Below the pieces are notes generated by a model, which did not search any database, was not told the DNA's origin, and saw nothing but the letters and a program-made list of their open reading frames with translations. From NCBI RefSeq assembly GCF_900094795.1, contig NZ_FMBC01000025.1, positions 1 through 64,000 on the forward strand: 64,000 nt of DNA. Direction: 5' to 3'. Made by a program: the position numbers and the translations under genes. Shown one piece after another: positions 8,238-18,099 of the stretch. Position 1 is the stretch's first letter. Every line of letters starts with the position of its first letter. This DNA is from Kosakonia oryziphila (GTDB lineage: Bacteria; Pseudomonadota; Gammaproteobacteria; Enterobacterales; Enterobacteriaceae).

Positions 8238-9431
8238 ATGCTCACACGTTTTTCTGTACTCAGCCGTATACCCAAAGGCGTTTGGGTTCTGGGCGGCGTT
8301 AGTATGCTGATGGATATCTCATCAGAAATGATCCACAGCCTGCTGCCACTATTTATGGCCACGACGCTCGGTGCCAGCGTGGTGGTAATCGGCCTGATCG
8401 AAGGACTGGCGGAAGCCACAGCGCTGATGGTGAAGGTCTTCTCCGGCGCAATCAGCGATTATATTGGCAAACGTAAAGGACTGGCTCTGTTGGGGTATGG
8501 TATGGGTGCGCTCAGTAAGCCTATGTTTGCCCTGGCATCCTCCTCCGGTCTTGTATTCGGCGCGCGGATGATTGATCGCGTTGGCAAAGGGATCCGTGGG
8601 GCTCCTCGCGATGCGCTGGTTGCCGATGTCACACCTGCGGAAATTCGCGGTGCGGCTTTCGGTTTACGCCAGTCGCTGGATACGATTGGCGCGTTCCTCG
8701 GGCCGCTGCTGGCCGTCGCTTTTATGCTGCTGTGGAACGATGATTTCCAGTCCATCTTTTGGGTAGCAGTGATCCCTGGCGCACTGGCCGTTGTGCTGCT
8801 GTTTTTCGGCCTGCAGGAACCCCAAACGCTGGTCACGCACAAACGCACGAACCCTGTCCGCCGGGAAAACTTAATGCGTCTGGGAAAAGCGTACTGGTGG
8901 GTGGTGGCGTCAGGCTTTGTCTTTACCCTCGCCCGTTTCAGTGAAGCGTTCCTGGTACTGCGCGCGCAGCAGATGAATATTCCACTGTTCGCCATTCCGC
9001 TGGTAATGGTCGCGATGAACCTGGTGTACGGTCTGACGGCCTACCCTTTTGGTAAACTGTCCGACGCCATGAACCATAGTAAAATGTTGCAGGCGGGCCT
9101 GTTGGTACTGATTGCTGCCGATCTGGTACTGGCGTTAAGTCACCACTGGAGTACGCTGCTGCTCGGCGTTGGCCTGTGGGGGATTCATATGGGAATGACT
9201 CAGGGCTTACTGGCGGCGATGATCGCCCATACCGCTCCTGCAGAACTGCGCGGTACCGCTTTTGGCATGTTTAACCTGATGAGCGGTATCGCTCTGCTAT
9301 TAGCCAGTGCCGGAGCCGGCATTCTGTGGGAAACGCAGGGTGCAGCATCAACATTTTATGCCGGTGCCGTGATCTGCCTGATTACGCTAATAGGGATGCG
9401 CTGCATACCATCATCCTATCGTCAGGCATAA
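8238..9431 (+). CDS. MFS transporter, substrate unknown
   Basis: The 397-residue product has about twelve hydrophobic segments. A loop 2-3 motif, GAISDYIGKRKG, is the MFS signature G-X3-D-X2-G-R/K-R/K. The second half repeats it weakly (PFGKLSDAMNHSK). RVGKGIRGAPRDALVADV is a segment seen in a group of bacterial multidrug-like MFS proteins. I chose the ATG at 8238, preceded by GGAGAAG; a GTG five codons earlier is possible. E. coli has no gene here between yjfY and ulaF. Nothing in the sequence gives the substrate. It converges on ulaF. Confidence 0.8.
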   Translation: MLTRFSVLSRIPKGVWVLGGVSMLMDISSEMIHSLLPLFMATTLGASVVVIGLIEGLAEATALMVKVFSGAISDYIGKRKGLALLGYGMGALSKPMFALASSSGLVFGARMIDRVGKGIRGAPRDALVADVTPAEIRGAAFGLRQSLDTIGAFLGPLLAVAFMLLWNDDFQSIFWVAVIPGALAVVLLFFGLQEPQTLVTHKRTNPVRRENLMRLGKAYWWVVASGFVFTLARFSEAFLVLRAQQMNIPLFAIPLVMVAMNLVYGLTAYPFGKLSDAMNHSKMLQAGLLVLIAADLVLALSHHWSTLLLGVGLWGIHMGMTQGLLAAMIAHTAPAELRGTAFGMFNLMSGIALLLASAGAGILWETQGAASTFYAGAVICLITLIGMRCIPSSYRQA

Positions 9432-9530
9432 AAGTCTGCGGAATCAGACCAGTAACATCCAGAAGGCGTACAAATTCCGGAGCATAATAATATGCGCACC
9501 CAATAGTGCTTCGACTTGCCGAACTGTACC

Positions 9531-10214
9531 TTACTGACCGTAATACGCATTCGGCCCATGTTTACGCATAAAGTGCTTATTCATCAGGTAATTATCAATT
9601 GCTTTTAACGCCGGGTTGATACTATGTGCAATCCAGGCCATCCGGGCAACCTCTTCCATGACCACCGCATTATGAACGGCGTCAGCGGCATCTTTTCCCC
9701 ATGCAAACGGACCGTGTTGGTAGACCACAATTCCCGGCGTATGTAGTGGATTACTTTTGCCCAACGTCTCGACGATCACTTTACCAGTGTTGAGTTCATA
9801 CTCTTCCCGTACCTCTTCTTCAGAGAGCGCCCGCGTGCAGGGAATATCGCCAAAGAAATAATCTGCATGCGTGGTGCCAAGCGCCGGGATTGCCAGCCCC
9901 GCCTGCGCCCAGGCCGTGGCATGAGTGGAATGGGTATGCACAACACCGCCAAGTTGATGATAGCGTCGATACAGCGCAAGATGTGTTGCAGTATCGGAAG
10001 ACGGACGCCACTGCCCTTCCACCCTGTTGCCCTGTAAATCCACCACAACCATGTCATCTGGCTTCATATTCTCATAGGCAATACCACTGGGTTTAATCAC
10101 CACCAGCCCGCGATCATGGTCAATAGCGCTGACATTTCCCCAGGTAAAGGTCACTAACCCATATCGTGGCAGATCCATATTAGCGTCATACACCTGTTGT
10201 TTAAGCTTTTGCAC
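9531..10214 (-). CDS. ulaF: L-ribulose-5-phosphate 4-epimerase UlaF
   Basis: The product (227 residues from the chosen start) is a class II aldolase-fold epimerase converting L-ribulose-5-P to D-xylulose-5-P, the last step of ascorbate breakdown. Zinc-binding histidines are in [16 protein letters not shown], and the C-terminus [17 protein letters not shown] is characteristic. I chose a GTG start at 10214 because it gives the conserved [19 protein letters not shown] opening and follows GGAGG. That GTG overlaps the ulaE stop by one base. Any longer reading would lie inside ulaE. Confidence 0.95.
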   Translation of the reverse strand: MQKLKQQVYDANMDLPRYGLVTFTWGNVSAIDHDRGLVVIKPSGIAYENMKPDDMVVVDLQGNRVEGQWRPSSDTATHLALYRRYHQLGGVVHTHSTHATAWAQAGLAIPALGTTHADYFFGDIPCTRALSEEEVREEYELNTGKVIVETLGKSNPLHTPGIVVYQHGPFAWGKDAADAVHNAVVMEEVARMAWIAHSINPALKAIDNYLMNKHFMRKHGPNAYYGQ

Positions 10215-11068
10215 TATGCCGCCTCCACTAAACCCGCATTTGCCATACGCGCTTTCACCCAATCGCGCGCTTTTAGCACCTCTGCCGCCGGATCTTCTGC
10301 CGCCTCGCTCCACATCTCGATCAAATAGGGACCACAGTAGCCGCTCTCTTTGAGTGTGGAGAAACAGCGCTCAAAATCTACGACGCCAGTGCCAAAGGGG
10401 ACGTTTTTGAAGACGCCAGGACACGTATCTTTGACATGAACCGCCACGATATGGCCGATGCCCGCCAAGAGTTCCATCTGCACGTCGTTATCCCAGGCAG
10501 AAAGGTTGCCGATATCTGGATAAAGCTGAAACCACGGGTTATTAAGGTAGTGTGCGTATCCCAGCGCTTTGCTGATTGAGTTCATCAGTGGGTAATCCAT
10601 AATTTCCATCGCCAGGGTTACCTGCGCGCGACTGGCCATTTCAACGCTCTCTTTGAGCCCATCACGAAAGCGGCGACGCGTCTCATCATTCGCCTGCTGG
10701 TAATAAACGTCATAACCGGCAAGTTGAATCACTCGGATACCGGTATCCTGCGCAAGCCGGATAGCCTTACACATGATATCCAGCCCCTGGTTGCGCACCG
10801 TGTCATCTTCGCTGCCCAGCGGAAAACGCCGGTGCGCACTCAGACACATTGAGGGAACACGAACTCCCGTTTCTGCTGTCGCAGCCACCAGCGCCAGGCG
10901 CTGCTCAGAGCTCCAGTCGAGGCGGGACAGACGCACATCGGTTTCATCAATCGACATTTCAACAAAATCGAAACCCAGCGTTTTCGCCAGCCGCAAGCGT
11001 TCCAGCCAACACTCCCCGGCAGGGAGTGCTTTTTCGTAGATACCCAGCGGGATCTGTTTTGACAACAT
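10214..11068 (-). CDS. ulaE: L-xylulose-5-phosphate 3-epimerase UlaE
   Basis: The 284-residue TIM-barrel product starts [20 protein letters not shown] and converts L-xylulose-5-P to L-ribulose-5-P. Metal-site segments are visible: [33 protein letters not shown] and YLIEMWSE carry the Glu/Asp/His/Glu ligands of the xylose-isomerase-like fold. Length equals E. coli UlaE. It is nine bases after ulaD and overlaps ulaF. Confidence 0.97.
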   Translation of the reverse strand: MLSKQIPLGIYEKALPAGECWLERLRLAKTLGFDFVEMSIDETDVRLSRLDWSSEQRLALVAATAETGVRVPSMCLSAHRRFPLGSEDDTVRNQGLDIMCKAIRLAQDTGIRVIQLAGYDVYYQQANDETRRRFRDGLKESVEMASRAQVTLAMEIMDYPLMNSISKALGYAHYLNNPWFQLYPDIGNLSAWDNDVQMELLAGIGHIVAVHVKDTCPGVFKNVPFGTGVVDFERCFSTLKESGYCGPYLIEMWSEAAEDPAAEVLKARDWVKARMANAGLVEAA

Positions 11069-11077
11069 ACCTGCTCC

Positions 11078-11731
11078 TTATCCCCACAACTGAGTAATCG
11101 AGCGTTTGAACTGACGCGCCGCTTCAACTGGATCAGCGGCGTCGCGGATACTGCGCCCGGCAATAAAGACGTGAATGGGGATACCCCTGAACAGCGGCAA
11201 ATCCTCCAGCGCCAGTCCACCAGTCACCGTCACCTTAAAGCCCATTTCAGCCAGTTTTGTCACCGCGCTGATATCCGCTTCACCCCATGCGACACCTGCC
11301 GCCTGCGCATCACGGCTACGGTGATAAACAACTTGTTGAATACCTGCATCTCGCCACTGCTGCGCCTGTTGCCACGTCCAGTAGCCGGTCAGTTCAATCT
11401 GCACGTCGCCGTTAAACTCTTTCGCCACATCCAATGCACCTTTGGCCGTGTTGATATCGGCACAACAGATCACTGTCACCCAGTCTGCATTAGCTTCAAA
11501 GCACATTCTTGAAAGTATTTTCCCGGCATCGGCAATTTTGGCGTCGGCCAGTACGATTTTGTGAGGATACAATGCCTTAAGGTCGCGAACAGCCCGAACG
11601 CCCTCGCCGACACACAAAATGGTCCCTACCTCAATAATATCCACCTCTTCGGCAATTAAGCGGGTGGTTTCATAAGCGTGTGACAGCGTCTGGTTATCCA
11701 GGGCTACCTGCAACATCGGTAAATCAGACAT
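11078..11731 (-). CDS. ulaD: 3-keto-L-gulonate-6-phosphate decarboxylase UlaD
   Basis: The 217-residue product belongs to the orotidine-5'-phosphate decarboxylase suprafamily and makes L-xylulose-5-P plus CO2. The catalytic barrel signature is visible in [24 protein letters not shown] and [13 protein letters not shown] (the D-x-K-x-x-D motif). The phosphate loop is [11 protein letters not shown] with [10 protein letters not shown]. It is the third catabolic gene of the ula operon. Confidence 0.97.
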   Translation of the reverse strand: MSDLPMLQVALDNQTLSHAYETTRLIAEEVDIIEVGTILCVGEGVRAVRDLKALYPHKIVLADAKIADAGKILSRMCFEANADWVTVICCADINTAKGALDVAKEFNGDVQIELTGYWTWQQAQQWRDAGIQQVVYHRSRDAQAAGVAWGEADISAVTKLAEMGFKVTVTGGLALEDLPLFRGIPIHVFIAGRSIRDAADPVEAARQFKRSITQLWG

Positions 11732-11743
11732 GTTTCGTGCTCC

Positions 11744-12211
11744 TTATACAGACGCCGCCGTGGCGCTATCAATTAAATCCAGTACCTGCTGCACCGTGTG
11801 GCAGGCGCGTAAACGGTCAAAATTCGTTTCGTCTTCAAACAGGTTGACGACTTGCATGATGCCGTCTTCCTGATGCGTGCGCGCATCCACTGCCGCCAGT
11901 GTGATCAGAATGTCGACCGGGTCGTTGTCTTCGTGATTAAAAGCCAGTGGTGTTTTGAGGGTCACCAGTGCAAAACCATTTTTCTTCACCCCTTCTTCCG
12001 GGCGGCCATGAGGCATAGCAAGCCCCGGAGCAATCACGAAATACGGTCCGAACCGTTCCACACCATTAAGAATGGCCTGGTAGTAACGCGGCTCAACAAC
12101 CTCAGCCTCTACCAACAGATCCACGCCAAGCTTCACCGCTTCCTGCCACGAACTGGCTTCTGCCTGCAGGCAAATCGCATTGTTCTCCGCCAGCGAGTCA
12201 CGTAATTTCAT
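11744..12211 (-). CDS. ulaC: Ascorbate-specific PTS enzyme IIA
   Basis: The 155-residue cytoplasmic product passes phosphate from HPr to UlaB. It is of the mannitol/fructose EIIA type, and the phosphorylated residue is H68 in [12 protein letters not shown]. Length equals E. coli UlaC. It lies nine bases after ulaB in the ula operon. Confidence 0.96.
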   Translation of the reverse strand: MKLRDSLAENNAICLQAEASSWQEAVKLGVDLLVEAEVVEPRYYQAILNGVERFGPYFVIAPGLAMPHGRPEEGVKKNGFALVTLKTPLAFNHEDNDPVDILITLAAVDARTHQEDGIMQVVNLFEDETNFDRLRACHTVQQVLDLIDSATAASV

Positions 12212-12220
12212 AGCGAGTCC

Positions 12221-12526
12221 TTATTTCACATCCTGGGCAAAATGGGCGTTGATGACTTCCATCAGCTTCGGACCAAAATCAGCGGCAGAAAGCATATTGC
12301 GTACTTCCACCACGTACTTATTACCGGAAACTTCAATTTCACTGGCGACATGGGTAGAGGCAATGATGATGTCCGCCCCGCTCAGCTCGCTTTTGTATTC
12401 CCCCACGGCGCAGCTGTTCACCGTATGGTCGACCTTTTGTTGCGTCAAAAACTGGTCAACTTTCATTTTCATGATCATGGAACTGCCTTGCCCACAACCA
12501 CACACAGCCAGGATACGTACGGTCAT
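12221..12526 (-). CDS. ulaB: Ascorbate-specific PTS enzyme IIB
   Basis: The 101-residue product has the phosphocysteine loop [15 protein letters not shown], with C9 as the phosphorylated residue. E. coli has Asn where this protein has a second Cys (CGN to CGC), an unusual extra cysteine in the loop. The start at 12526 is an ATG preceded by AGGAG; a TTG two codons earlier is not needed. It passes phosphate to ascorbate bound by UlaA. Confidence 0.95.
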   Translation of the reverse strand: MTVRILAVCGCGQGSSMIMKMKVDQFLTQQKVDHTVNSCAVGEYKSELSGADIIIASTHVASEIEVSGNKYVVEVRNMLSAADFGPKLMEVINAHFAQDVK

Positions 12527-12540
12527 AATCAAACTCCTTT

Positions 12541-14004
<1,464 letters not shown>

Positions 14005-14045
14005 TCACAAATAATCACAAAAAGATTGTTTTTGATTATTTGTGA
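14005..14045. promoter_or_regulatory. Candidate UlaR operator upstream of ulaA
   Basis: A perfect 13-bp inverted repeat, TCACAAATAATCA (14005-14017) with TGATTATTTGTGA (14033-14045), lies 67 bases upstream of ulaA in the divergent control region. UlaR is known to bind operators in this region cooperatively, with IHF and CRP. Assignment to UlaR is inferred from position and symmetry. Confidence 0.6.
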
Positions 14046-14242
14046 TGCATCACGCAATTTATTTCCCCTTTTTCACTATGCGTACATACTCAAGACGACA
14101 ACGTTAAAAATAACCATTAAAATTAATACAGTTAACAAAAAAATAGAAAAATCAGCATGCAAAAAATTATCGTAAAAGCATCATCACAATGCGATTTAAC
14201 ACGCTAAACCTTGTTGCATCCATGATGAAACCGTGAAAATAT

Positions 14243-14269
14243 AAATCATGATAAATCACAATATGATTT
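14243..14269. promoter_or_regulatory. Candidate UlaR operator upstream of ulaG
   Basis: AAATCAT (14243-14249) and ATGATTT (14263-14269) form an inverted repeat around an internal AAATCACAA word shared in part with the ulaA-side palindrome. It ends 30 bases before the ulaG start, which suits repression by DNA looping between the two sides. This is inferred. Confidence 0.45.
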
Positions 14270-14299
14270 AATTTGATTAAAAAGGTAAGGGGTGACACG

Positions 14300-15364
14300 A
14301 TGAGTAAAATTGAAACTATTACCCGGGAATCATGGATTCTGAGCACTTTTCCCGAGTGGGGAAGCTGGCTTAATGAAGAAATTGAGCAGGAATATGTCGC
14401 TCCCGGCACCTTTGCGATGTGGTGGCTGGGCTGTACCGGTATCTGGCTGAAATCAGAAGGGGGTACCAATGTTTGCGTCGATTTCTGGTGCGGTACGGGC
14501 AAGCAGAGCCACGGTAACCCATTGATGAAAAAAGGCCATCAGATGCAACGCATGGCAGGTGTTGAAAAACTGCAACCTAACCTGCGCACCACGCCGTTTG
14601 TATTGGATCCGTTTGCGATCCGTCAGGTCGATGCCATCCTCGCAACCCACGATCACAACGATCATATTGATGTAAACGTCGCCGCTGCTGTCATGAAGAA
14701 CTGTGCCGACGATATCCCCTTCATCGGCCCACAAACCTGTGTCGATTTATGGATTGGCTGGGGCGTACCGAAATCGCGCTGTATCAGCGTCAAACCAGGT
14801 GATATTGTTCGCGTAAAAGATATTGAAATTCATGCACTTGATGCATTCGATCGCACCGCATTAATTACCCTCCCTGCCGAGCAAAAAGCGGCTGGCATAC
14901 TGCCTGACGGCATGGATCAGCGTGCGGTGAACTATCTCTTTAAAACGCCCGGCGGTACGCTGTACCACAGCGGCGACTCGCACTATTCCAACTACTATGC
15001 GAAGCATGGCAACGAGCACCAAATCGATGTGGCATTGGGTTCCTACGGCGAGAACCCTCGCGGCATTACCGACAAGATGACCAGCGCCGACATACTGCGT
15101 ATGGCTGAAGCACTAAACACAAAAGTCGTGATCCCGTTCCACCACGATATCTGGTCCAATTTCCAGGCCGATCCACAAGAGATTCGAGTCCTGTGGAATA
15201 TGAAAAAAGACCGCTTGCAGTATGGCTTTAAACCTTATATCTGGCAGGTCGGCGGGAAATTTACCTGGCCTATGGATAAAGACAATGGCGAATATCACTA
15301 CCCACGTGGTTTTAATGACTGCTTCACTATCGAGCCCGATTTACCGTTTAAGTCTTTCCTCTAA
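14300..15364 (+). CDS. ulaG: L-ascorbate-6-phosphate lactonase UlaG
   Basis: The 354-residue product opens the lactone ring of L-ascorbate-6-P to give 3-keto-L-gulonate-6-P. It is a metallo-beta-lactamase-fold enzyme with the metal motif [10 protein letters not shown] and further ligands in [10 protein letters not shown] and [10 protein letters not shown] chose the ATG at 14300 ([14 protein letters not shown]), preceded by AAGGGGTGAC, which equals the E. coli start. It is divergent from ulaABCDEF and followed by a strong terminator. Confidence 0.97.
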   Translation: MSKIETITRESWILSTFPEWGSWLNEEIEQEYVAPGTFAMWWLGCTGIWLKSEGGTNVCVDFWCGTGKQSHGNPLMKKGHQMQRMAGVEKLQPNLRTTPFVLDPFAIRQVDAILATHDHNDHIDVNVAAAVMKNCADDIPFIGPQTCVDLWIGWGVPKSRCISVKPGDIVRVKDIEIHALDAFDRTALITLPAEQKAAGILPDGMDQRAVNYLFKTPGGTLYHSGDSHYSNYYAKHGNEHQIDVALGSYGENPRGITDKMTSADILRMAEALNTKVVIPFHHDIWSNFQADPQEIRVLWNMKKDRLQYGFKPYIWQVGGKFTWPMDKDNGEYHYPRGFNDCFTIEPDLPFKSFL

Positions 15365-15381
15365 AGGCAAAAGCCGGAGCC

Positions 15382-15411
15382 AAAGCGGGTGTCCGTACAT
15401 ACCCGCTTTTT
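15382..15411 (+). terminator. ulaG terminator
   Basis: AAAGCGGGT and ACCCGCTTT form a 9-bp stem with a ten-base loop and a TTTTT tail, 17 bases beyond ulaG. Confidence 0.85.
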
Positions 15412-15496
15412 ATCATCAGTATCGTGCACTTATCTTTAGTAATTTCAGGCTATTTCAAATATCCTCTTTTTACATCATTAATCATCGGAATAGCTC

Positions 15497-16252
15497 ATGA
15501 CGGAAGCGCAACGACATCAAATACTGCTGGATAAACTGGCGCAGACAGGCTTTATTACGGTTGAAGAAGTGATCGCCAGCCTGGGCGTTTCTCCTGCAAC
15601 CGCACGTCGCGATATCAATAAACTTGATGAAAGTGGCAAACTCAAGAAAGTGCGTAACGGTGCCGAAGCCATCAGCCAGCAACGCCCGCGCTGGTCGCCA
15701 ATGAATATCCATGAAGCACTCCACCACGATGAAAAAGTACGTATCGCCAGAGCCGCATCACAGCTCGTTAGCGCTGGCGAAAGCGTGGTGATCAACTGTG
15801 GATCAACCGCCTTTCTGCTGGGACGTGAAATCTGTGGTAAACCAGTACAAATCATCACTAACTACCTACCGCTCGCCAATTACCTTATCGAACAAGAACA
15901 TGAAAGCGTGGTCATCATGGGCGGACAATACAACAAGACGCAGTCCATCACGCTGAGCCCGCAAAGTAGTGAAAACAGTCTCTATGCCGGTCACTGGATG
16001 TTTACCAGTGGAAAAGGGCTGACGGCAGAAGGGCTTTATAAAACCGACATGCTGACTGCCATGGCCGAACAGAAGATGCTAAACATGGTGGGGAAACTGG
16101 TCGTTCTGGTGGACAGCAGCAAAGTCGGTGAGCGTGCGGGTATGCTGTTCAGCAACGCTGATCAAATCGATTTGGTGATTACCGGGAAACAGGCTAACCC
16201 CGAAATCCTCAAAAAACTTGAGGACCAGGGGGTTAAAGTGATGCGCGTGTAG
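15497..16252 (+). CDS. ulaR: DeoR-family repressor of the ascorbate regulon
   Basis: The 251-residue product has an N-terminal winged helix-turn-helix (residues about 1-57, with [20 protein letters not shown] and [12 protein letters not shown]). The C-terminal DeoRC sugar-phosphate sensor domain contains [12 protein letters not shown] and [14 protein letters not shown]. UlaR represses ulaABCDEF and ulaG; ascorbate-6-P releases it. Length equals E. coli UlaR. Confidence 0.97.
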   Translation: MTEAQRHQILLDKLAQTGFITVEEVIASLGVSPATARRDINKLDESGKLKKVRNGAEAISQQRPRWSPMNIHEALHHDEKVRIARAASQLVSAGESVVINCGSTAFLLGREICGKPVQIITNYLPLANYLIEQEHESVVIMGGQYNKTQSITLSPQSSENSLYAGHWMFTSGKGLTAEGLYKTDMLTAMAEQKMLNMVGKLVVLVDSSKVGERAGMLFSNADQIDLVITGKQANPEILKKLEDQGVKVMRV

Positions 16253-17002
16253 TTACAGATGTTCGGTGAAGAAGCGGACGGTGGCCGCCAGGGCGGTAGG
16301 TGTGATGCGATGCTTTACGCCTGCTTCCCACAAACAGGTTAACCGCTCGTCCAGGTTTGCAGCCGTCAATGACTGCTGCAGGCGTAATGTTTCCACTGCG
16401 GGTACCACATCGTCTTCCTCCCCGTGCCAGAGAAAAAGCGGACGGTTGGCAAGCTGTGCTAACTGCCCACCGACATCCCATTTTGCTAACGGCGCAACAA
16501 TCGCATCGAATGCTACTTGCTGTTCCGGCGTGATCACCTCCAGCGGCGGGAAAAGGGTACTTGCCAGGGTGGAAAAATAGCCGGAACCCATCAGGCAGGC
16601 AATGCTCTTGACCTCCGGGAACTGCGTCATAATACCGAGCGCCGTCATGCCACCCATGGATGCGCCCCCCACGCCCAGCCGGTGATTTTCAATTAATCCC
16701 TGCCGGTACAGCGCCGCTTTCAGCGACGCAAACTCAGCAAAATTTCCCTGCAAGATTTGCCAGAAACGCTTGAGCCGACGCATTTCATCACCGTCAAACC
16801 GGGCACCATGGTCCGGAGCATCAGGCATGACGACCCGAAACCCGGCCTGAGCCAGCGCCACAGCAAAATAGCTATATACCAATTTGGAAGAGGTAAATCC
16901 GTGGTAAAAAACAATACAGGGTAACGGCTGTTCCCCTTTTCCCGCCGGGAACGCGTGCAATGTTTCAATTCCGGCAAAATGCCGTACGTCGAGTTCAATC
17001 AT
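16253..17002 (-). CDS. yjfP: Carboxylesterase YjfP, alpha/beta hydrolase
   Basis: The 249-residue product has the alpha/beta-hydrolase layout. An oxyanion segment reads IVFYHGFTSSK, the nucleophile elbow is GVGGASMGGMTALG with Ser in GASMGG, and the acid/His end is LFLWHGEEDDVVP with AGVKHRITP. Length equals E. coli YjfP (249), a carboxylesterase of unknown physiological substrate. It is convergent with ulaR and its stop directly follows the ulaR stop. Confidence 0.93.
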   Translation of the reverse strand: MIELDVRHFAGIETLHAFPAGKGEQPLPCIVFYHGFTSSKLVYSYFAVALAQAGFRVVMPDAPDHGARFDGDEMRRLKRFWQILQGNFAEFASLKAALYRQGLIENHRLGVGGASMGGMTALGIMTQFPEVKSIACLMGSGYFSTLASTLFPPLEVITPEQQVAFDAIVAPLAKWDVGGQLAQLANRPLFLWHGEEDDVVPAVETLRLQQSLTAANLDERLTCLWEAGVKHRITPTALAATVRFFTEHL

Positions 17003-17213
17003 TGGCCTCTCCTTGATCTATAGTGCTGGTATGCCATCACGTCTTCGAAGGTGCAAGTCGGTGTTCACATATCAAATGTCGGCATTGAGATAAAGATGCT
17101 GCGCCGATCGCATTTTCATTCGAAACTTATATTGGCAACAGCAAAACTGGGAACATTCCCTCCTTGCCCATTTATTATGGAACTACACTATGGCTATCAG
17201 GAGACATGAAAAC

Positions 17214-17519
17214 ATGATGCGCTGGTTTCTCTCCCTTATTGTGGCGCTGTTTTTGAGTGGATGTAGCGTGCTGGAAGGTAAGCCACAGCCCGCCCCGCCC
17301 ATCAGTGATCATCCGCAGGAGATCAGTCGTAATCAGACGCAAAACCTACAGGAAATGGGTGCGTTTAACGTATGGGTGCGGGGTTCACCTATGGATGTTG
17401 AAGATGAGATAAAAGCCAGAGCTACCGCTGAAAAAGCAGATTACTACGTCATTATAATGATGGATGACACGGTAATTCCAGGCCGCTGGTACGCAAGGGC
17501 TATATTGTATCGTCATTAA
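17214..17519 (+). CDS. bsmA: Biofilm/stress lipoprotein BsmA
   Basis: The 101-residue product has a lipoprotein signal peptide (MMRWFLSLIVALFLSGC, lipobox LSGC). The DUF1471-type mature domain contains YYVIIMMDDTVIPGRWYARA. It matches E. coli BsmA (YjfO), involved in biofilm stress resistance. I chose the ATG at 17214, preceded by AGGAGA. The in-frame ATG at 17190 gives a 109-residue version equal to the usual database length, so the start is uncertain. Confidence 0.88.
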   Translation: MMRWFLSLIVALFLSGCSVLEGKPQPAPPISDHPQEISRNQTQNLQEMGAFNVWVRGSPMDVEDEIKARATAEKADYYVIIMMDDTVIPGRWYARAILYRH

Positions 17520-17651
17520 GCATCTGGGTTTAAGGAAGATTTACACTGCTTTGCGTCCTTTTATGTTTGCCTGTGCACAATGGACTGCATGGAATTTTCA
17601 TGCGAAGGAGTGCCCTGGAAAAAAATCGGGGTAACATGGAATGGAGCTAAT

Positions 17652-17927
17652 ATGAAACGATCTCTTGCCTTAAACTCACTGTTGCTTTCTACAGGCTTAG
17701 ACAGCATAACAGCGCAGCCAGCAGAGTTCGCGAGCGCTGACTGCGTCACCGGGCTGAATGAAATAGGCCTGATTTCTGTCAACAATGTTTCCGGAAGCCC
17801 ACAAGATGTGGAGCGTATCATCGCGTTGAAAGCTGACGAACAAGGGGCATCCTGGTACCGTATTATCCAGATGCAGGAAGAACAACGGGTCGATAACTGG
17901 CGGGTGCAGGCCATACTTTATGCCTGA
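17652..17927 (+). CDS. yjfN: Periplasmic DUF1471 protein YjfN, DegP activator homologue
   Basis: The 91-residue product has an N-terminal signal-like segment (MKRSLALNSLLLSTGLDSIT). The mature region contains AEFASADCVTGLNEIGLISV and ends WRVQAILYA, matching E. coli YjfN of the same length. E. coli YjfN has been reported to stimulate DegP proteolysis through its hydrophobic C-terminal residue; the C-terminal Ala fits that. It is the third DUF1471 gene in the window (with yjfY and bsmA). Confidence 0.9.
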   Translation: MKRSLALNSLLLSTGLDSITAQPAEFASADCVTGLNEIGLISVNNVSGSPQDVERIIALKADEQGASWYRIIQMQEEQRVDNWRVQAILYA

Positions 17928-17942
17928 CATGTCATTTCCCCC

Positions 17943-17972
17943 AAAAAGCCACTTTTATCAAGTGGCTTTTTT
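17943..17972 (+). terminator. yjfN terminator
   Basis: AAAAGCCACTT and AAGTGGCTTTT form a strong stem with a short loop and a six-T tail, 15 bases beyond yjfN. Confidence 0.88.
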
Positions 17973-18041
17973 GTTTACTGCTTCCCAACAATAAGCTACC
18001 ATACAGATATACTTTTGTAACATTTTGTTACATTGACAAAT

Positions 18042-18068
18042 TAAATGTTATCGAATTATTGCCGTTGA
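18042..18068 (+). promoter_or_regulatory. Sigma-28 (FliA) promoter of the first chemoreceptor
   Basis: TAAATGTT at 18042-18049, exactly 11 bases, then GCCGTTGA at 18061-18068. The FliA consensus is TAAAGTTT-N11-GCCGATAA, so 12 of 16 defined positions match with correct spacing, 31 bases before the chemoreceptor start codon. Confidence 0.75.
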
Positions 18069-18099
18069 AGGTGCTGACACTCTTTTCAGCGGATCTTTT

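Noticed and set aside
9432-9530. Possible small gene between the MFS transporter and ulaF
   Set aside because: No start with a ribosome-binding site, only 99 bases between convergent genes.
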